The notes beneath the pieces were generated by a model that worked only from the letters and a program-made list of their open reading frames with translations, was not told where the DNA came from and searched no databases. 26,482 nucleotides of DNA, taken from assembly GCA_039805565.1 (NCBI GenBank), contig JBDLTZ010000189.1, forward strand, positions 1-26,482, in the 5' to 3' direction. Origin of the DNA: CALJIC01 sp039805565. GTDB lineage: Bacteria > Chloroflexota > Chloroflexia > Chloroflexales > Roseiflexaceae. Below, one piece after another: positions 7,959 to 15,918 of the stretch. A program made the position numbers and the translations under genes. Position 1 is the first letter of the stretch; each line of letters opens with the position of its first letter.

Positions 7959-8662
7959 GCGAGGTCTCCCCGCCGATGACCACAATGACCGCGACACCCA
8001 CGCCCCGTGCGACGCGGCTGCTCATCGCCGACGACCATGATCTTGCACGCGCCGGGCTGCGCAGCCTCGTCAACGGTGTGACCGACATCGAGGTCGTTGG
8101 TGAGGCGACCAGTGGGCTGGAGGCGCTGAGCATGTGTCACGCGCTCCAGCCCGACGTCGTGCTCATGGATGTGCGGATGCCCGATATGGACGGCCTTGCA
8201 GCGACCGCCGCCCTCAAGCACGAGTTCCCACACGTGATTGTGCTCATTGTCACGATGTACGAGACGCCAGAGTACCTGTTGATGGCGCTCCGCGCTGGCG
8301 CGTCCGGCTACCTGCTGAAGGACATGAAGCGCAGCTCGCTGATCGCCGCCATCCACCAGGTCATCAGGGGGGAGTCTTTTCTCAACAGCGATCTCGTCAC
8401 CCGCGTCCTCCGCCAGCTGAACGGAGATGCCCCGAGCCACGAGCGGCGGCAGAGTGAGCGCCTAACAGTCCGCGAGCTCGAGGTGGTGCGCCTGTTAGCG
8501 CAGGGCAAGACGAACCGTGAGATTGGCCGGCAGCTCGTTATCAGCACCGGGACGGTGAAGGTGCACGTCGAGCATATCATCGCCAAACTCGAGGTCTCCG
8601 ACCGGACACAGGCTGCTGTCCGCGCGATCCAGCTCGGGCTGATCCAGCCCTCCGAGACGTAA
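7955..8662 (+). CDS. NarL/LuxR-family response regulator
   Basis: 235 residues. Receiver domain about 20-140 with DD 26-27, phospho-acceptor D72 in VVLMDVRMPDMDG and K near 116 (YLLKDMKRSS). The C-terminal LuxR-type helix-turn-helix (about 165-230) has LTVRELEVVRLLAQGKTNREI and STGTVKVHVEHIIAKL. It is a DNA-binding transcription factor activated by phosphorylation, most likely by the kinase encoded just upstream, whose stop codon overlaps this start (ATGA). ATGs eight and eleven codons downstream (7976 and 7985) are also possible but the residues before them are not needed for the fold either way. The target genes are not known; its own divergent neighbour, the injection-system cassette, is a candidate. 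Confidence 0.93.
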   Translation: MSEVSPPMTTMTATPTPRATRLLIADDHDLARAGLRSLVNGVTDIEVVGEATSGLEALSMCHALQPDVVLMDVRMPDMDGLAATAALKHEFPHVIVLIVTMYETPEYLLMALRAGASGYLLKDMKRSSLIAAIHQVIRGESFLNSDLVTRVLRQLNGDAPSHERRQSERLTVRELEVVRLLAQGKTNREIGRQLVISTGTVKVHVEHIIAKLEVSDRTQAAVRAIQLGLIQPSET

Positions 8663-9083
8663 CCAGTAGCCACACGACATCCTCACGCGATGCAACTGCA
8701 AACGCCACCACCGGCGGTCCCGAGCAGCGGCGAGCCCTGGGCCACGACATTGCTGACGCCATCGAGGGGCTGGAGAGCGTCGAGCGGTAGTGCGTGCAGA
8801 TCTCGGGCGAGCGTGATGTCATCCACACGACCGTCTCACGCTCCCTCGCGCACACAAAGGCTCAGGATGTAGCTGCTCGCCCCTGATATGGTGCCTACCA
8901 CTGGAACGGCTGCGGAGGACCGCCGCGGAGAGCGCCGGCCTGTGAGCACATCCGAGGTGTATCGCACCACCGCGTGCGATATGCTTCCCACGCTATGAGT
9001 CAGCACTCCTGGACATACCCCTACGGATATGCCCAGGAGTGCTGCTGCGTATGAGCCGGTGCACCGGCTGAGTGAACGGTGAA
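8663..9083. other. Convergent intergenic region with possible gene remnant and hairpin
   Basis: No intact gene. The plus frame from about 8671 reads ...GPEQRRALGHDIADAIEGLESVER, stop at 8788, then CVQISGERDVIHTTVSRSL... to a stop near 8886. This looks like a protein C-terminus interrupted by a stop; it faintly resembles the cytoplasmic end of cation diffusion facilitators, which is not established. A strong hairpin lies at 9001-9044. Confidence 0.4.
9001..9044. terminator. Hairpin between convergent genes, candidate bidirectional terminator
   Basis: Arms CAGCACTCCTGG and CCAGGAGTGCTG are perfect 12-bp complements, and pairing extends inwards with mismatches. It sits between the response regulator (ending 8662) and the GH2 gene (ending 9084). 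There is no T-run on either side, so intrinsic termination is uncertain. Confidence 0.5.
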
Positions 9084-11525
9084 CTACGTGAGTGCTGCCG
9101 CGCGCACGCCGACGCTGCGTGTCTCACAGCCATCGGCGCTGACCGTGACCGAGATCTCACCTGGCTGGAGCGGCCGGACGATAGCGAGCGCGCGCCCCTC
9201 GTACGTCACGCAGCAGGCGGCGCCGAATGGCCCCTCGGGCCGTGGGTGCCCGCTCCCGAGTCCGACAAGCACACCCGGTCCCTCCACTGTAACCGATACG
9301 CGCCGGTCGTGGTCGGTGGGCACAGTGCCGTCGGCATCCTCCAGCACGATCGCCACGTACGCCAGGTCGGTGTCGTCCGCGCGGATCTCGGCCCGATCAC
9401 TTGTGACGCGGAGGTGGAGCGGCCCGCTCGCCGTTCTGAGCGCGCTGCGCGCTGGCTCGCGTCCTGGCGTGCAGGCGACAGCGACCAGCTCGCCCGGCGC
9501 GTAGCTGGTCTCGAAGCGGGCGAGGAACGGCTTCTCCCCACCGACCTTCGCGGCCCCGAGCGACCTGCCGTTCAGCAGCAGCTCGACCTCCTCGGCGTCG
9601 CTGTAGACGTCGACGGTGACCGGGGAGCCGGGCGGGACATCCCATGTCCAGCTCGACGCTGTGTCCGTCCACGACCACGGCGTGTGCGCGGTTGGTCGGC
9701 CATAGCCCTGCGGACGGTGCACCGCGATGTGGGGCGCGTGCCGCAGGCCGAAGACCGTCTCGCGGTAGTAGGAGACCGGCCGCCGGTGGCCGGTGATGTC
9801 AATATCGCCGGTGCTGGCGAGGAGGTAGGGATAGGGGGCGGCGAAGCCTGGCAGGTAGCCCTCCTCGTCCGTGTAGTCGATTCGGCCGATTCCGACCTCA
9901 CCGAGGTAGTCCCAGCCGGTCCAGGTGAAGTCGCCGATCACGTGCGGGTGGGCCGTGACCAGCCGCCACAGCTCGTCGATATGGCCGGGGAAAGTCTCGG
10001 ATCCGACGATGATGCGGTGCGGGAAGCGTGCGGCATCCAGCTCGTAGCGCGAGTCGGCGTAGTTCAGGCCCACCACGTCGAGCACCGCGGCCGACTCCTC
10101 GGTCGCGAGCGTCACGGGGTCGGAGACGGCAATCTGGTTCATCATCTGCCCCAGCCCGGCGAGCATCGCGTTGACGTCGGGCGGCTGGTCGGATGCACCC
10201 CCGCCCATCATCTCGCCAAGCCGGTCCAGGATGGCAACCAGCGGGTTAATGCCGTTGGTGACGAAGCGGGTGTCGTCGAGCTCGCGCACCTTCTCGGCAA
10301 GCTTGCGCCCCCACGCCGAGCCGATCGGCGTGCCGACCTCGAAGATCTCGTTGCCGATCGAGTACATGATCACACTGGGGTGGTTGAAGTCCTTGGCCAC
10401 CATCGCCCCAACGTCGCGCTCCCACCACTCGGGGAAGGCCAGCGCGTAGTCGAACATGGTCTTCGCCTTGGTCCACACATCAGTCAGCTCGTCCATCACA
10501 AGCATGCCCAGTCGATCGCACGCGTCGAGCATCGCGCGGCTGACCGGGTTGTGCGCACTGCGGATCGCGTTGAAGCCCGCCGCCTTGAGGAGCTCGACGC
10601 GGCGCTCCTCAGCGCGCGCGATCGCGGCGGCGCCGAGCGGGCCGTTGTCGTGGTGCACGCAGGCGCCGCGCAGCTTGACCGGCACGCCGTTGATCCGCAG
10701 CCCGTGCTGCGGGTCGAGCTGCAGGTGGCGGATGCCGAAGTGGCTGCGCTCCTCGTCGAGGACAGCGCTCTCGCTCAGCACCGTGGTGCGAACCTCGTAG
10801 AGCGAGGGGCTATCCGGGCTCCAGAGCGCCGGGGAAGATACCGTCAGGCGAACACGGCTGGTCGCGGGCGTCCCGGGCAGCAGCGTCACGGGTGTGGAAC
10901 CGCTCGCAACCACGGCGCCATCGGCGGCCAGGATCTGTGTCTCGACGCGCACGGTACGCGTGGCGCGCGTCTCGTTCTCCAGCGTCGTGACGACGGCCAC
11001 GATCGCGCGCTCGCGGTCGATGTCGGGGGTCGTGACCCGCACCCCGTCGAGCGCTACGTGTACGGGGTCGCTCACGACAATGTGGACATCGCGATAGATA
11101 CCCGCGCCGGTGTACCAGCGGCTGTCCTGATGGGCGCGGGCATCTACCGAGATGGTGTTGACCTCGCCGTAGCGCAGGAATGGGTCGGCTGTGACGGCGA
11201 AGCCGGCATAGCCGCTCGGTCGCTGGGCGGCGAAGTCACCGTTGATGAACACGACCGCGTCGCGGTAGATGCCCTCGAACACGATCATGACCGTTTTGTC
11301 ACGCCAGGCCTCGGGCACATCGAACGTCTTCGTGTAGGTAAACACGCCGCCTGGGAAATAGCCGGTGTGTGATCCCTGGTCGCTCTCGGCGGAGCGGGCC
11401 AGGTCACGGATGGCGTCGTGCGGCAGGGTTACGGGCTGCGGTTTTGTGCCCCCGCCGGCTATGGCTGCGAATCCGGTCAGCTTCGGCCCGACGACCCAGC
11501 TGGCGTTGAACGATTGACGGATCAT
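9084..11525 (-). CDS. Glycoside hydrolase family 2 protein (beta-galactosidase-like)
   Basis: 813 residues from the ATG at 11525, which has AAGGAG five nt upstream; the GTG at 11531 lies inside that SD and was rejected. Family 2 architecture: sugar-binding beta domain (about 1-155, with FEGIYRDAVVFINGD and GAGIYRDV), immunoglobulin-like domain (about 160-265), TIM barrel (about 265-560) and C-terminal Ig-like domains. Predicted acid/base E393 in SIGNEIFEVG and nucleophile E510 in VGSETFPG; a typical TWTGWDYLGE follows. No signal peptide, so the enzyme is probably cytoplasmic and acts on imported beta-galactosides or related oligosaccharides; glucuronidase or another GH2 specificity cannot be excluded. 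It lies 66 nt downstream of a TetR gene in the same direction and is probably repressed by it. Confidence 0.92.
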   Translation of the reverse strand: MIRQSFNASWVVGPKLTGFAAIAGGGTKPQPVTLPHDAIRDLARSAESDQGSHTGYFPGGVFTYTKTFDVPEAWRDKTVMIVFEGIYRDAVVFINGDFAAQRPSGYAGFAVTADPFLRYGEVNTISVDARAHQDSRWYTGAGIYRDVHIVVSDPVHVALDGVRVTTPDIDRERAIVAVVTTLENETRATRTVRVETQILAADGAVVASGSTPVTLLPGTPATSRVRLTVSSPALWSPDSPSLYEVRTTVLSESAVLDEERSHFGIRHLQLDPQHGLRINGVPVKLRGACVHHDNGPLGAAAIARAEERRVELLKAAGFNAIRSAHNPVSRAMLDACDRLGMLVMDELTDVWTKAKTMFDYALAFPEWWERDVGAMVAKDFNHPSVIMYSIGNEIFEVGTPIGSAWGRKLAEKVRELDDTRFVTNGINPLVAILDRLGEMMGGGASDQPPDVNAMLAGLGQMMNQIAVSDPVTLATEESAAVLDVVGLNYADSRYELDAARFPHRIIVGSETFPGHIDELWRLVTAHPHVIGDFTWTGWDYLGEVGIGRIDYTDEEGYLPGFAAPYPYLLASTGDIDITGHRRPVSYYRETVFGLRHAPHIAVHRPQGYGRPTAHTPWSWTDTASSWTWDVPPGSPVTVDVYSDAEEVELLLNGRSLGAAKVGGEKPFLARFETSYAPGELVAVACTPGREPARSALRTASGPLHLRVTSDRAEIRADDTDLAYVAIVLEDADGTVPTDHDRRVSVTVEGPGVLVGLGSGHPRPEGPFGAACCVTYEGRALAIVRPLQPGEISVTVSADGCETRSVGVRAAALT

Positions 11526-11591
11526 GGACACTCCTTGTGAGCACGGATGGCGCGAGCGACCGTGTGATGCGATGTGCGGCGCGTACCAGGG

Positions 11592-12248
11592 TCAGGGCAC
11601 CTGCAGGCCGCGCAGGAGCACCTGGCAGGCTTCGTGGAAGAGGCGATCGATGGGCTGGCCGTACTCCTGCTCGACGCGCACGCCGAGCGAGGCAAGGCGG
11701 CGCTGGGTGGCGATGGCGGCGTTGAGGACGCTGTGCAAGGTGAGCTCAGGGTCAAGGTCAGGGCGGAGTGAGCCATCGGCGATGCCCTCTCGGACGAGGG
11801 TGGCGAGCGTTGCGGCAAGTGGCTGTGGCAGGAACTGCGCTTCGAGGGCGAGCAGCTGCGCGGCTGACCAGTCGCGGGCGTAGAGGGCGTCGAACTGGGC
11901 CATGAAGCGCACGCGCTCGGGATTGGCGATGAGCTCATCGCCCAGGTGGGCGAGGATGGCGGCGATCGCCGTCAGTGCGGAGCCGGACGATGGCTGCAGG
12001 TGCTGCTGTATGGCCGAGGCGCTGTGCTCAAGGACCTGCTGGACGAGCTCCCACACGATCTCGTCCTTGTTCGCGAAATACTGGTAGAGGGTCGAGACCA
12101 TCAGGCCGCTGGCGGCGGTGATGTCTGTCATCGTGACGCGGTCGATGCCGTGCTGGCCGAAGAGAGTCTGGGCGGTGGCCAGGATGTGACGGCGCTGCTT
12201 CTCGCGGTGCGCGCGGTAGACCCGGCGCGGCGGTTGTGCTTCACCCAT
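11592..12248 (-). CDS. TetR-family transcriptional repressor
   Basis: 218 residues from the ATG at 12248 with GAGG nine nt upstream; the longer frame would need a TTG at 12272. The N-terminal helix-turn-helix (about 18-65) contains ILATAQTLFGQHGIDRVTMT and ASGLMVSTLYQYFANKDEIVWEL, typical of TetR proteins. The C-terminal helical ligand-binding domain (about 75-210) is divergent, so the inducer is unknown; a sugar or glycoside linked to the GH2 enzyme is a guess. The gene starts 40 nt downstream of a perfect 29-bp palindrome overlapping its own promoter, so autorepression and co-repression of the GH2 gene are likely. Confidence 0.92.
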   Translation of the reverse strand: MGEAQPPRRVYRAHREKQRRHILATAQTLFGQHGIDRVTMTDITAASGLMVSTLYQYFANKDEIVWELVQQVLEHSASAIQQHLQPSSGSALTAIAAILAHLGDELIANPERVRFMAQFDALYARDWSAAQLLALEAQFLPQPLAATLATLVREGIADGSLRPDLDPELTLHSVLNAAIATQRRLASLGVRVEQEYGQPIDRLFHEACQVLLRGLQVP

Positions 12249-12287
12249 GACGCTCTGCCTCGGCGCTGGCAATACCGAAAGCCAGAT

Positions 12288-12316
12288 ATAAATTCGAAGT
12301 GATACTTCGAATTTAT
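12288..12316. promoter_or_regulatory. TetR operator: perfect 13-bp inverted repeat
   Basis: Arms ATAAATTCGAAGT and ACTTCGAATTTAT are exact complements around a 3-bp centre. The site overlaps the last bases of the minus-strand -10 hexamer and the expected transcription start, the usual place for a TetR operator. Confidence 0.85.
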
Positions 12317-12343
12317 TCTATGGCGCTTCGCAGGGAATGTCAA
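12315..12343 (-). promoter_or_regulatory. Near-consensus promoter of the tetR-GH2 operon
   Basis: Minus strand: TTGACA (12338-12343), 17-bp spacer, TAGAAT (12315-12320). Transcription would begin near 12308, inside the operator. Confidence 0.8.
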
Positions 12344-12639
12344 GCGACACACGTACCTGGAGAGGCCCTCGGCCACGAGACCATGCGCGATCCGCGGGCA
12401 TCGTACTGGCGGAGCGGGTTGTCCCAGCCATTCGCGGAGTGCGTTGGCACGTGTGGCAGGATACGTTCGATCAGCGTCAGCGCCGCCGACAGCCTGCCGC
12501 GGCGGTGGTACAGCCCCTGGCACCCCTGACACTCCAGCCTCGTCAGGTAGCCACCATACGCGGCGGTTGGGCCTTGGGGCTACGCGACCACCGGCTGCGC
12601 GATCGACAAGTGGCGAGCAGGATCGCGCCGAGCATATTA
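12344..12639. other. Intergenic region without an intact gene
   Basis: No SD-led frame. A minus-strand stretch (about 12400-12570) reads AYGGYLTRLECQGCQGLYHR and onwards with a coding-like base pattern and a CxxC, but has no start and runs into the tetR promoter. It may be the end of a lost gene; the family was not recognised. Confidence 0.35.
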
Positions 12640-13299
12640 TCAGGGCGTGAACAGCTTCCAGCGCCCCTCGGAGACGACTTCGACAACGCCATCGACAACT
12701 TTGAGGGCGGTCTCTTCGTCGATGGCGTAGGCTGGGACGTCGATATCGGCTGCCCAGCGCTCTGCGTCAGCCAGGGTGTTGGTTGGGAAAGCGTTCAGGT
12801 GCGGGAAGATCGAGAAGTCGACGACTCCCAGGGTGCGGTCGTCCGGCGCGGACGACCACTCGACGAAGTACGCTCCGATCCGCGGGGTCATCACCATGCT
12901 TCCGGCGCTCACCCCCACCCAGACCGTCTCGGGCAGCGACGGCAGGAGGTCGGCCAGCCCGGACTTCCGCATCCAATGGCACAGGTATGTCGCATCACCG
13001 CCGTCCACCAATAGGACGTCGGCCTCCCGCACCCACGGGACCCAGCGCTCCTTGCTGATGCTGGGGAGCGCGGTGAGCTCGAGGACGCCGACCGACTTCC
13101 AGCCCAGGTCGCACATAGGGGCCGGGCTCTGGCCGGCGATGAAGCGCCAGGCCGAGGCTGGCGTGCACATGGGGTGGCCGTACTCCGCCGTCGGGATGCA
13201 TAGGGCACTGGAGTCGGCGATCGGCTTGCCCAGTAGCTCGACCAGCGCCTCGCGGATGCTTGTGTTCCTGACACCCCCGGACGTGAGTAACAATTTCAT
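12640..13299 (-). CDS. Type 1 glutamine amidotransferase-like / peptidase E (S51) family protein
   Basis: 219 residues. Family features: N-terminal LLLTSGG (3-9), VLLVDGGDATYL (95-106) and the nucleophile elbow GVSAGSM (129-135), in which S131 is the predicted catalytic serine. Peptidase E enzymes cleave Asp-X dipeptides; many relatives of this length are uncharacterised, so the substrate is open. Cytoplasmic. The ATG has AAGGAG seven nt upstream, located inside the tail of a VOC-type gene remnant whose TGA overlaps this ATG (ATGA). That overlap suggests the two genes once formed a coupled pair. The stop is followed by the empty region before tetR. Confidence 0.9.
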   Translation of the reverse strand: MKLLLTSGGVRNTSIREALVELLGKPIADSSALCIPTAEYGHPMCTPASAWRFIAGQSPAPMCDLGWKSVGVLELTALPSISKERWVPWVREADVLLVDGGDATYLCHWMRKSGLADLLPSLPETVWVGVSAGSMVMTPRIGAYFVEWSSAPDDRTLGVVDFSIFPHLNAFPTNTLADAERWAADIDVPAYAIDEETALKVVDGVVEVVSEGRWKLFTP

Positions 13300-13510
13300 G
13301 ATGCCTCTCCTTGCGCCGGCCTATCAGGGTGGGCGAGGATAATGGTGTTGCCATCACGGTCGTGGAGCGAGCGTTCCCAGTGGTGAGGTGCTGCGCGGGC
13401 AGTACGAACGACTGGATCGGCTGGCAATGCAGCTGATGCTGCTCGAGTGTCCACTGGTGGTATGGCGCCAACCAGAGTTGCGGACAGCGCGCCTCCCTCG
13501 CTGAGCGCGC
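13296..13510 (-). pseudogene. Remnant of a VOC (glyoxalase/bleomycin-resistance fold) protein
   Basis: The minus frame ending at the TGA 13298-13296 reads HHWERSLHDRDGNTIILAHP near its end, matching the last strand of VOC-family proteins (DRDGN motif). Upstream the frame stays open for only about 70 codons, has no ATG and loses recognisable family sequence, so the gene is 5'-truncated or frameshifted. Its stop overlaps the peptidase start. The assignment rests on a short motif. Confidence 0.45.
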
Positions 13511-13634
13511 AGGCACGGCGTGACCATCAAGGATACATCCTACCCGGGAGCACCCTCTAGGCGGACTGGTATGTCAGAAGGCACTGAAGTGCATCTGCTG
13601 CGCCGCTTCTGCTGGCCCGGGAGCGTACTGTCAG
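13511..13634. other. Short non-coding spacer
   Basis: No gene or strong terminator seen. Together with the VOC remnant it separates the peptidase gene from the terpenoid-cyclase-fold gene. Confidence 0.4.
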
Positions 13635-14498
13635 CTACGGAAGGCGCGCGTTCGCGCGCAACGTTAGCAACGCCGTGAGGCTTATCCAGCCACGCCACTC
13701 GTACTCGCAGGCGGGGCTGAAGGCCGGGAAGGAGATCGGCCAGCCGCCGTCAGACTGCTGGCCGGCGAGGAGCTCGTCCAGGTGTTCCTCCACGGCTGCG
13801 GTCGGGAGGTACGCTCGCAGCGGATGCTGCGGTGTCGGCGCCCAGTCCAATGCTTTGCGGACGTAGCCGGTGGCGTGGGCCGGAGCAAGCAGCCCCGAGG
13901 TCAGAAGATACCTGGCGAGGCGCGCCAGCTCCTGCTCTGCCCGCTGTCGATCGTCGACGTGGTAGAGAAACACCAGCGCCGCCCCGAGCTCGTGCATGTC
14001 GGTTGGCTCCGCGTCGACGATCTTTTTCCAGCAGAACGTGGTCGCCCGCTCGACCCAGGGATGCCGCACCTGATGCTTGTGCAGCAGTCCGACGATCAGG
14101 GCGGTGGGGTTGAGCGATGCCGGAGGTGTCTCGGCGGTCTGCCACCACGGCGCGCGCGGGTAGGCTAGCGCAGACGGAAGGAGCCAGGGGAGGCCGCCCT
14201 CGGGAGTCGAGATGGAGACGAGATAGTCGCAGATGCGCAGCACGACTGCTGGCTCGAACCCCACCGCATCCAAGATCTCCAGGGCATGCTGGGCCGGCAC
14301 CGGCTGGCTGTCGGGGCAGCGAATGTCTGGCTCCAGGGCGTGTCCAAAGCCACCGTCGGGGTTCTGGTAGGCGAGGAGGGCTTTGAGCACCGCGTCGCGT
14401 GACCCGCCGCGGAAGTGGTAGGCGAAGAGCTGCCGCTCAAGCAGACGCGCGTGGGTCCAGATGAACGCCTCGGCACGGGTGAAGACAGCGCTGCTCAT
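13635..14498 (-). CDS. Prenyltransferase/squalene-cyclase repeat (alpha/alpha toroid) protein
   Basis: 287 residues from the ATG at 14498, preceded by the purine-rich GGAAGGGATGGAAG; a longer frame to 14573 adds a basic, unconserved extension and was rejected. Two QW-like repeats, QNPDGGFGH (45-53) and QQSDGGWPI (247-255), and a helical repeat pattern show the terpenoid-cyclase/prenyltransferase barrel fold. The protein is less than half the length of a squalene-hopene cyclase, and I see no DxDD protonation motif or zinc ligands of a prenyltransferase beta subunit. A catalytic role is therefore doubtful; it may be a single-barrel relative of unknown function. It appears to be a single-gene unit. 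Confidence 0.82.
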   Translation of the reverse strand: MSSAVFTRAEAFIWTHARLLERQLFAYHFRGGSRDAVLKALLAYQNPDGGFGHALEPDIRCPDSQPVPAQHALEILDAVGFEPAVVLRICDYLVSISTPEGGLPWLLPSALAYPRAPWWQTAETPPASLNPTALIVGLLHKHQVRHPWVERATTFCWKKIVDAEPTDMHELGAALVFLYHVDDRQRAEQELARLARYLLTSGLLAPAHATGYVRKALDWAPTPQHPLRAYLPTAAVEEHLDELLAGQQSDGGWPISFPAFSPACEYEWRGWISLTALLTLRANARLP

Positions 14499-14837
14499 AC
14501 TTCCATCCCTTCCAGCAATCCCGCGCGATGCACCGGGTTTCGTGCGTACAACGAGCGCTGAGCGCATCCCCATTGTGCACGCGGGAAGGGGTCATCTACA
14601 TCGTCTACGCTGGGGGAGCGCCGGCGCGCCACGCTCACGGTCACGGCGAAGGAGGCCGGGGCAGCGCGCCCACATGACCACCGTGGCCTCATGACCACCA
14701 TGGCCTCATGACCACCGTGGCCTCATGACCACCGTGGCCTCACGCGCGGTGCGCCGGACGATCTCCCCGGCCGTGGTCGCGTCGAGCGCGAAGTCCGGCT
14801 GCACGGCGCGTGCCCGCTCGACGTGAAGCTGTGGCGA
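14499..14837. other. Intergenic region with tandem repeat and a possible gene fragment
   Basis: Contains the 17-bp repeats (14673-14740). At about 14740-14828 the minus strand reads LHVERARAVQPDFALDATTA then GEIVRRTAREA, a coding-like piece of about 30 residues without a start, preceded by a stop. Its parent gene was not recognised. Confidence 0.4.
14673..14740. repeat. Four tandem copies of a 17-bp unit
   Basis: Unit CATGACCACCGTGGCCT at 14673, 14690, 14707 and 14724. The second copy differs by one base (A for G, giving CCATGG). Each unit includes CCACNRTGG-like dyad symmetry. Confidence 0.95.
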
Positions 14838-15731
14838 TCAGTGCTGGGGTGCGGGCTCAGCCGGCCACCAGAACGACTCGCGCGGCGCTGCGGGCTGGAA
14901 GTCCAGACGCTCCATGCCGAGGTAGTGCAGCGTGGCGCGCTCCAGCAGCGAGAGCTCGGCCGGGTTGGCGCGGTTGAGGTTCATCGGCTCGCGCAGCACC
15001 ACCGGCGGGTTCGTCATAAAGCGCGGCACGCCGAGCACGTTCTGGGACGAAGCGTGGAGCATAAACGGGTGCAGAATGATGAAGTCACCCGCGCGGCCGG
15101 TGAGCTCCTCGAAGCGGTTGCACTGCGCGATGAGCTCTGCGAAGGGGAAGTCCTTCGGGTGGACGCCCTCGGGGCGCTCGGCCAGGTAGCGCGCCACCAC
15201 CCGCACCGAGTCGGGCGCGACGAACGTGCCGCCGCCCTGGTGACGCATGTCCGACCAGAGCACGATCGGGAGCAGCGCCTGCTCGCGGCTGTCCAGGAAG
15301 TGGCGGAAGTAGCTGCCGTCCTTGTGCCAGCCGGGCGAGGCGGCAGAGGGCGGCTGCCAGGGCTGGTCGCTCCCGCGGCGGAAGTTGACGATGAACGAGT
15401 CAGACCAGGAGAAGGTGTCGATCGTACTGAAGTGTCGGGACTCGATGCACATCACCTGGGGCTCCAGCCGCTCCTCGCCGCCCACCACGTCCAGGATGGC
15501 GTCCCAGGCGCGTGGCGCGACTTCGTGCACCGGCATGTGGTTCAGGTGGTCCATCCAGACGATGTCCTTGGCCCAGGTGCTCGGGTCTTCCCGATCGTAG
15601 CCGAGCCGGGCGTAGGCCTGGTCGATCCAGCGCTGCGCCACGTCCAGGTCCACGCAGTCGCGGACCACCAGGTAGCCGTTGTCCAGAAAGCTCTGGACCT
15701 GATCGTCGGTCAGGGTGCGATAGGTGCCCAC
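14838..15731 (-). CDS. Phytanoyl-CoA dioxygenase (PhyH) family protein
   Basis: 297 residues. Fe(II)/2-oxoglutarate oxygenase fold: N-terminal TDDQVQSFLDNGYLVV (8-23), iron ligands H136 and D138 in GWHKDGSY, and the distal histidine in ILHPFMLHAS (H226 most likely). An arginine for 2-oxoglutarate is expected shortly after (R237 in GVPRFM). It hydroxylates an unknown small substrate; members act on lipids, amino acids and natural products. Start is the GTG at 15731 with AGGAGG four nt upstream; no ATG is better placed. A TAGAAT (15770-15775, minus) may be its -10. It is followed by the repeat region and seems to be monocistronic. Confidence 0.9.
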   Translation of the reverse strand: MGTYRTLTDDQVQSFLDNGYLVVRDCVDLDVAQRWIDQAYARLGYDREDPSTWAKDIVWMDHLNHMPVHEVAPRAWDAILDVVGGEERLEPQVMCIESRHFSTIDTFSWSDSFIVNFRRGSDQPWQPPSAASPGWHKDGSYFRHFLDSREQALLPIVLWSDMRHQGGGTFVAPDSVRVVARYLAERPEGVHPKDFPFAELIAQCNRFEELTGRAGDFIILHPFMLHASSQNVLGVPRFMTNPPVVLREPMNLNRANPAELSLLERATLHYLGMERLDFQPAAPRESFWWPAEPAPQH

Positions 15732-15918
15732 GCCGCCTCCTCTGCGCGCTTCAATGTGTTGCCGGGCCTATTCTACACCCGCTAGCAGCACCCGCTGCTG
15801 CGATTCTCCCGCAAAAAGCAGCGCGCGGACGCGCGGGGCGGGGTGCCGCGGGCGAGTGTGCAGCGGCCGCTCCGTGACGAGGGGCACGTGCCCGCACAAG
15901 ATGCAGTGCTCAGAAAGG

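Noticed and set aside
8888..8998. 36-residue plus-strand small ORF starting ATG at 8888
   Set aside because: No SD, no recognisable sequence, in a degraded region; chance open frame more likely.
9072..11372. 766-codon plus-strand open frame opposite the GH2 gene
   Set aside because: It is antisense to a clear GH2 enzyme, has no SD or recognisable domains, and its His/Val/Arg/Asp-rich composition is typical of the complement of high-GC genes.
12249..12272. Longer TetR form from a TTG at 12272
   Set aside because: The ATG at 12248 has a well-placed GAGG, and the extra residues precede the usual TetR N-terminus.
13644..13659. 16-bp GCGCGCG-TT-CGCGCGC palindrome as a terminator
   Set aside because: It lies inside the last codons of the terpenoid-cyclase-fold gene and is not followed by a T-run.
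14673..14740. CRISPR array
   Set aside because: The 17-bp units are directly adjacent with no spacers and no cas genes are present.
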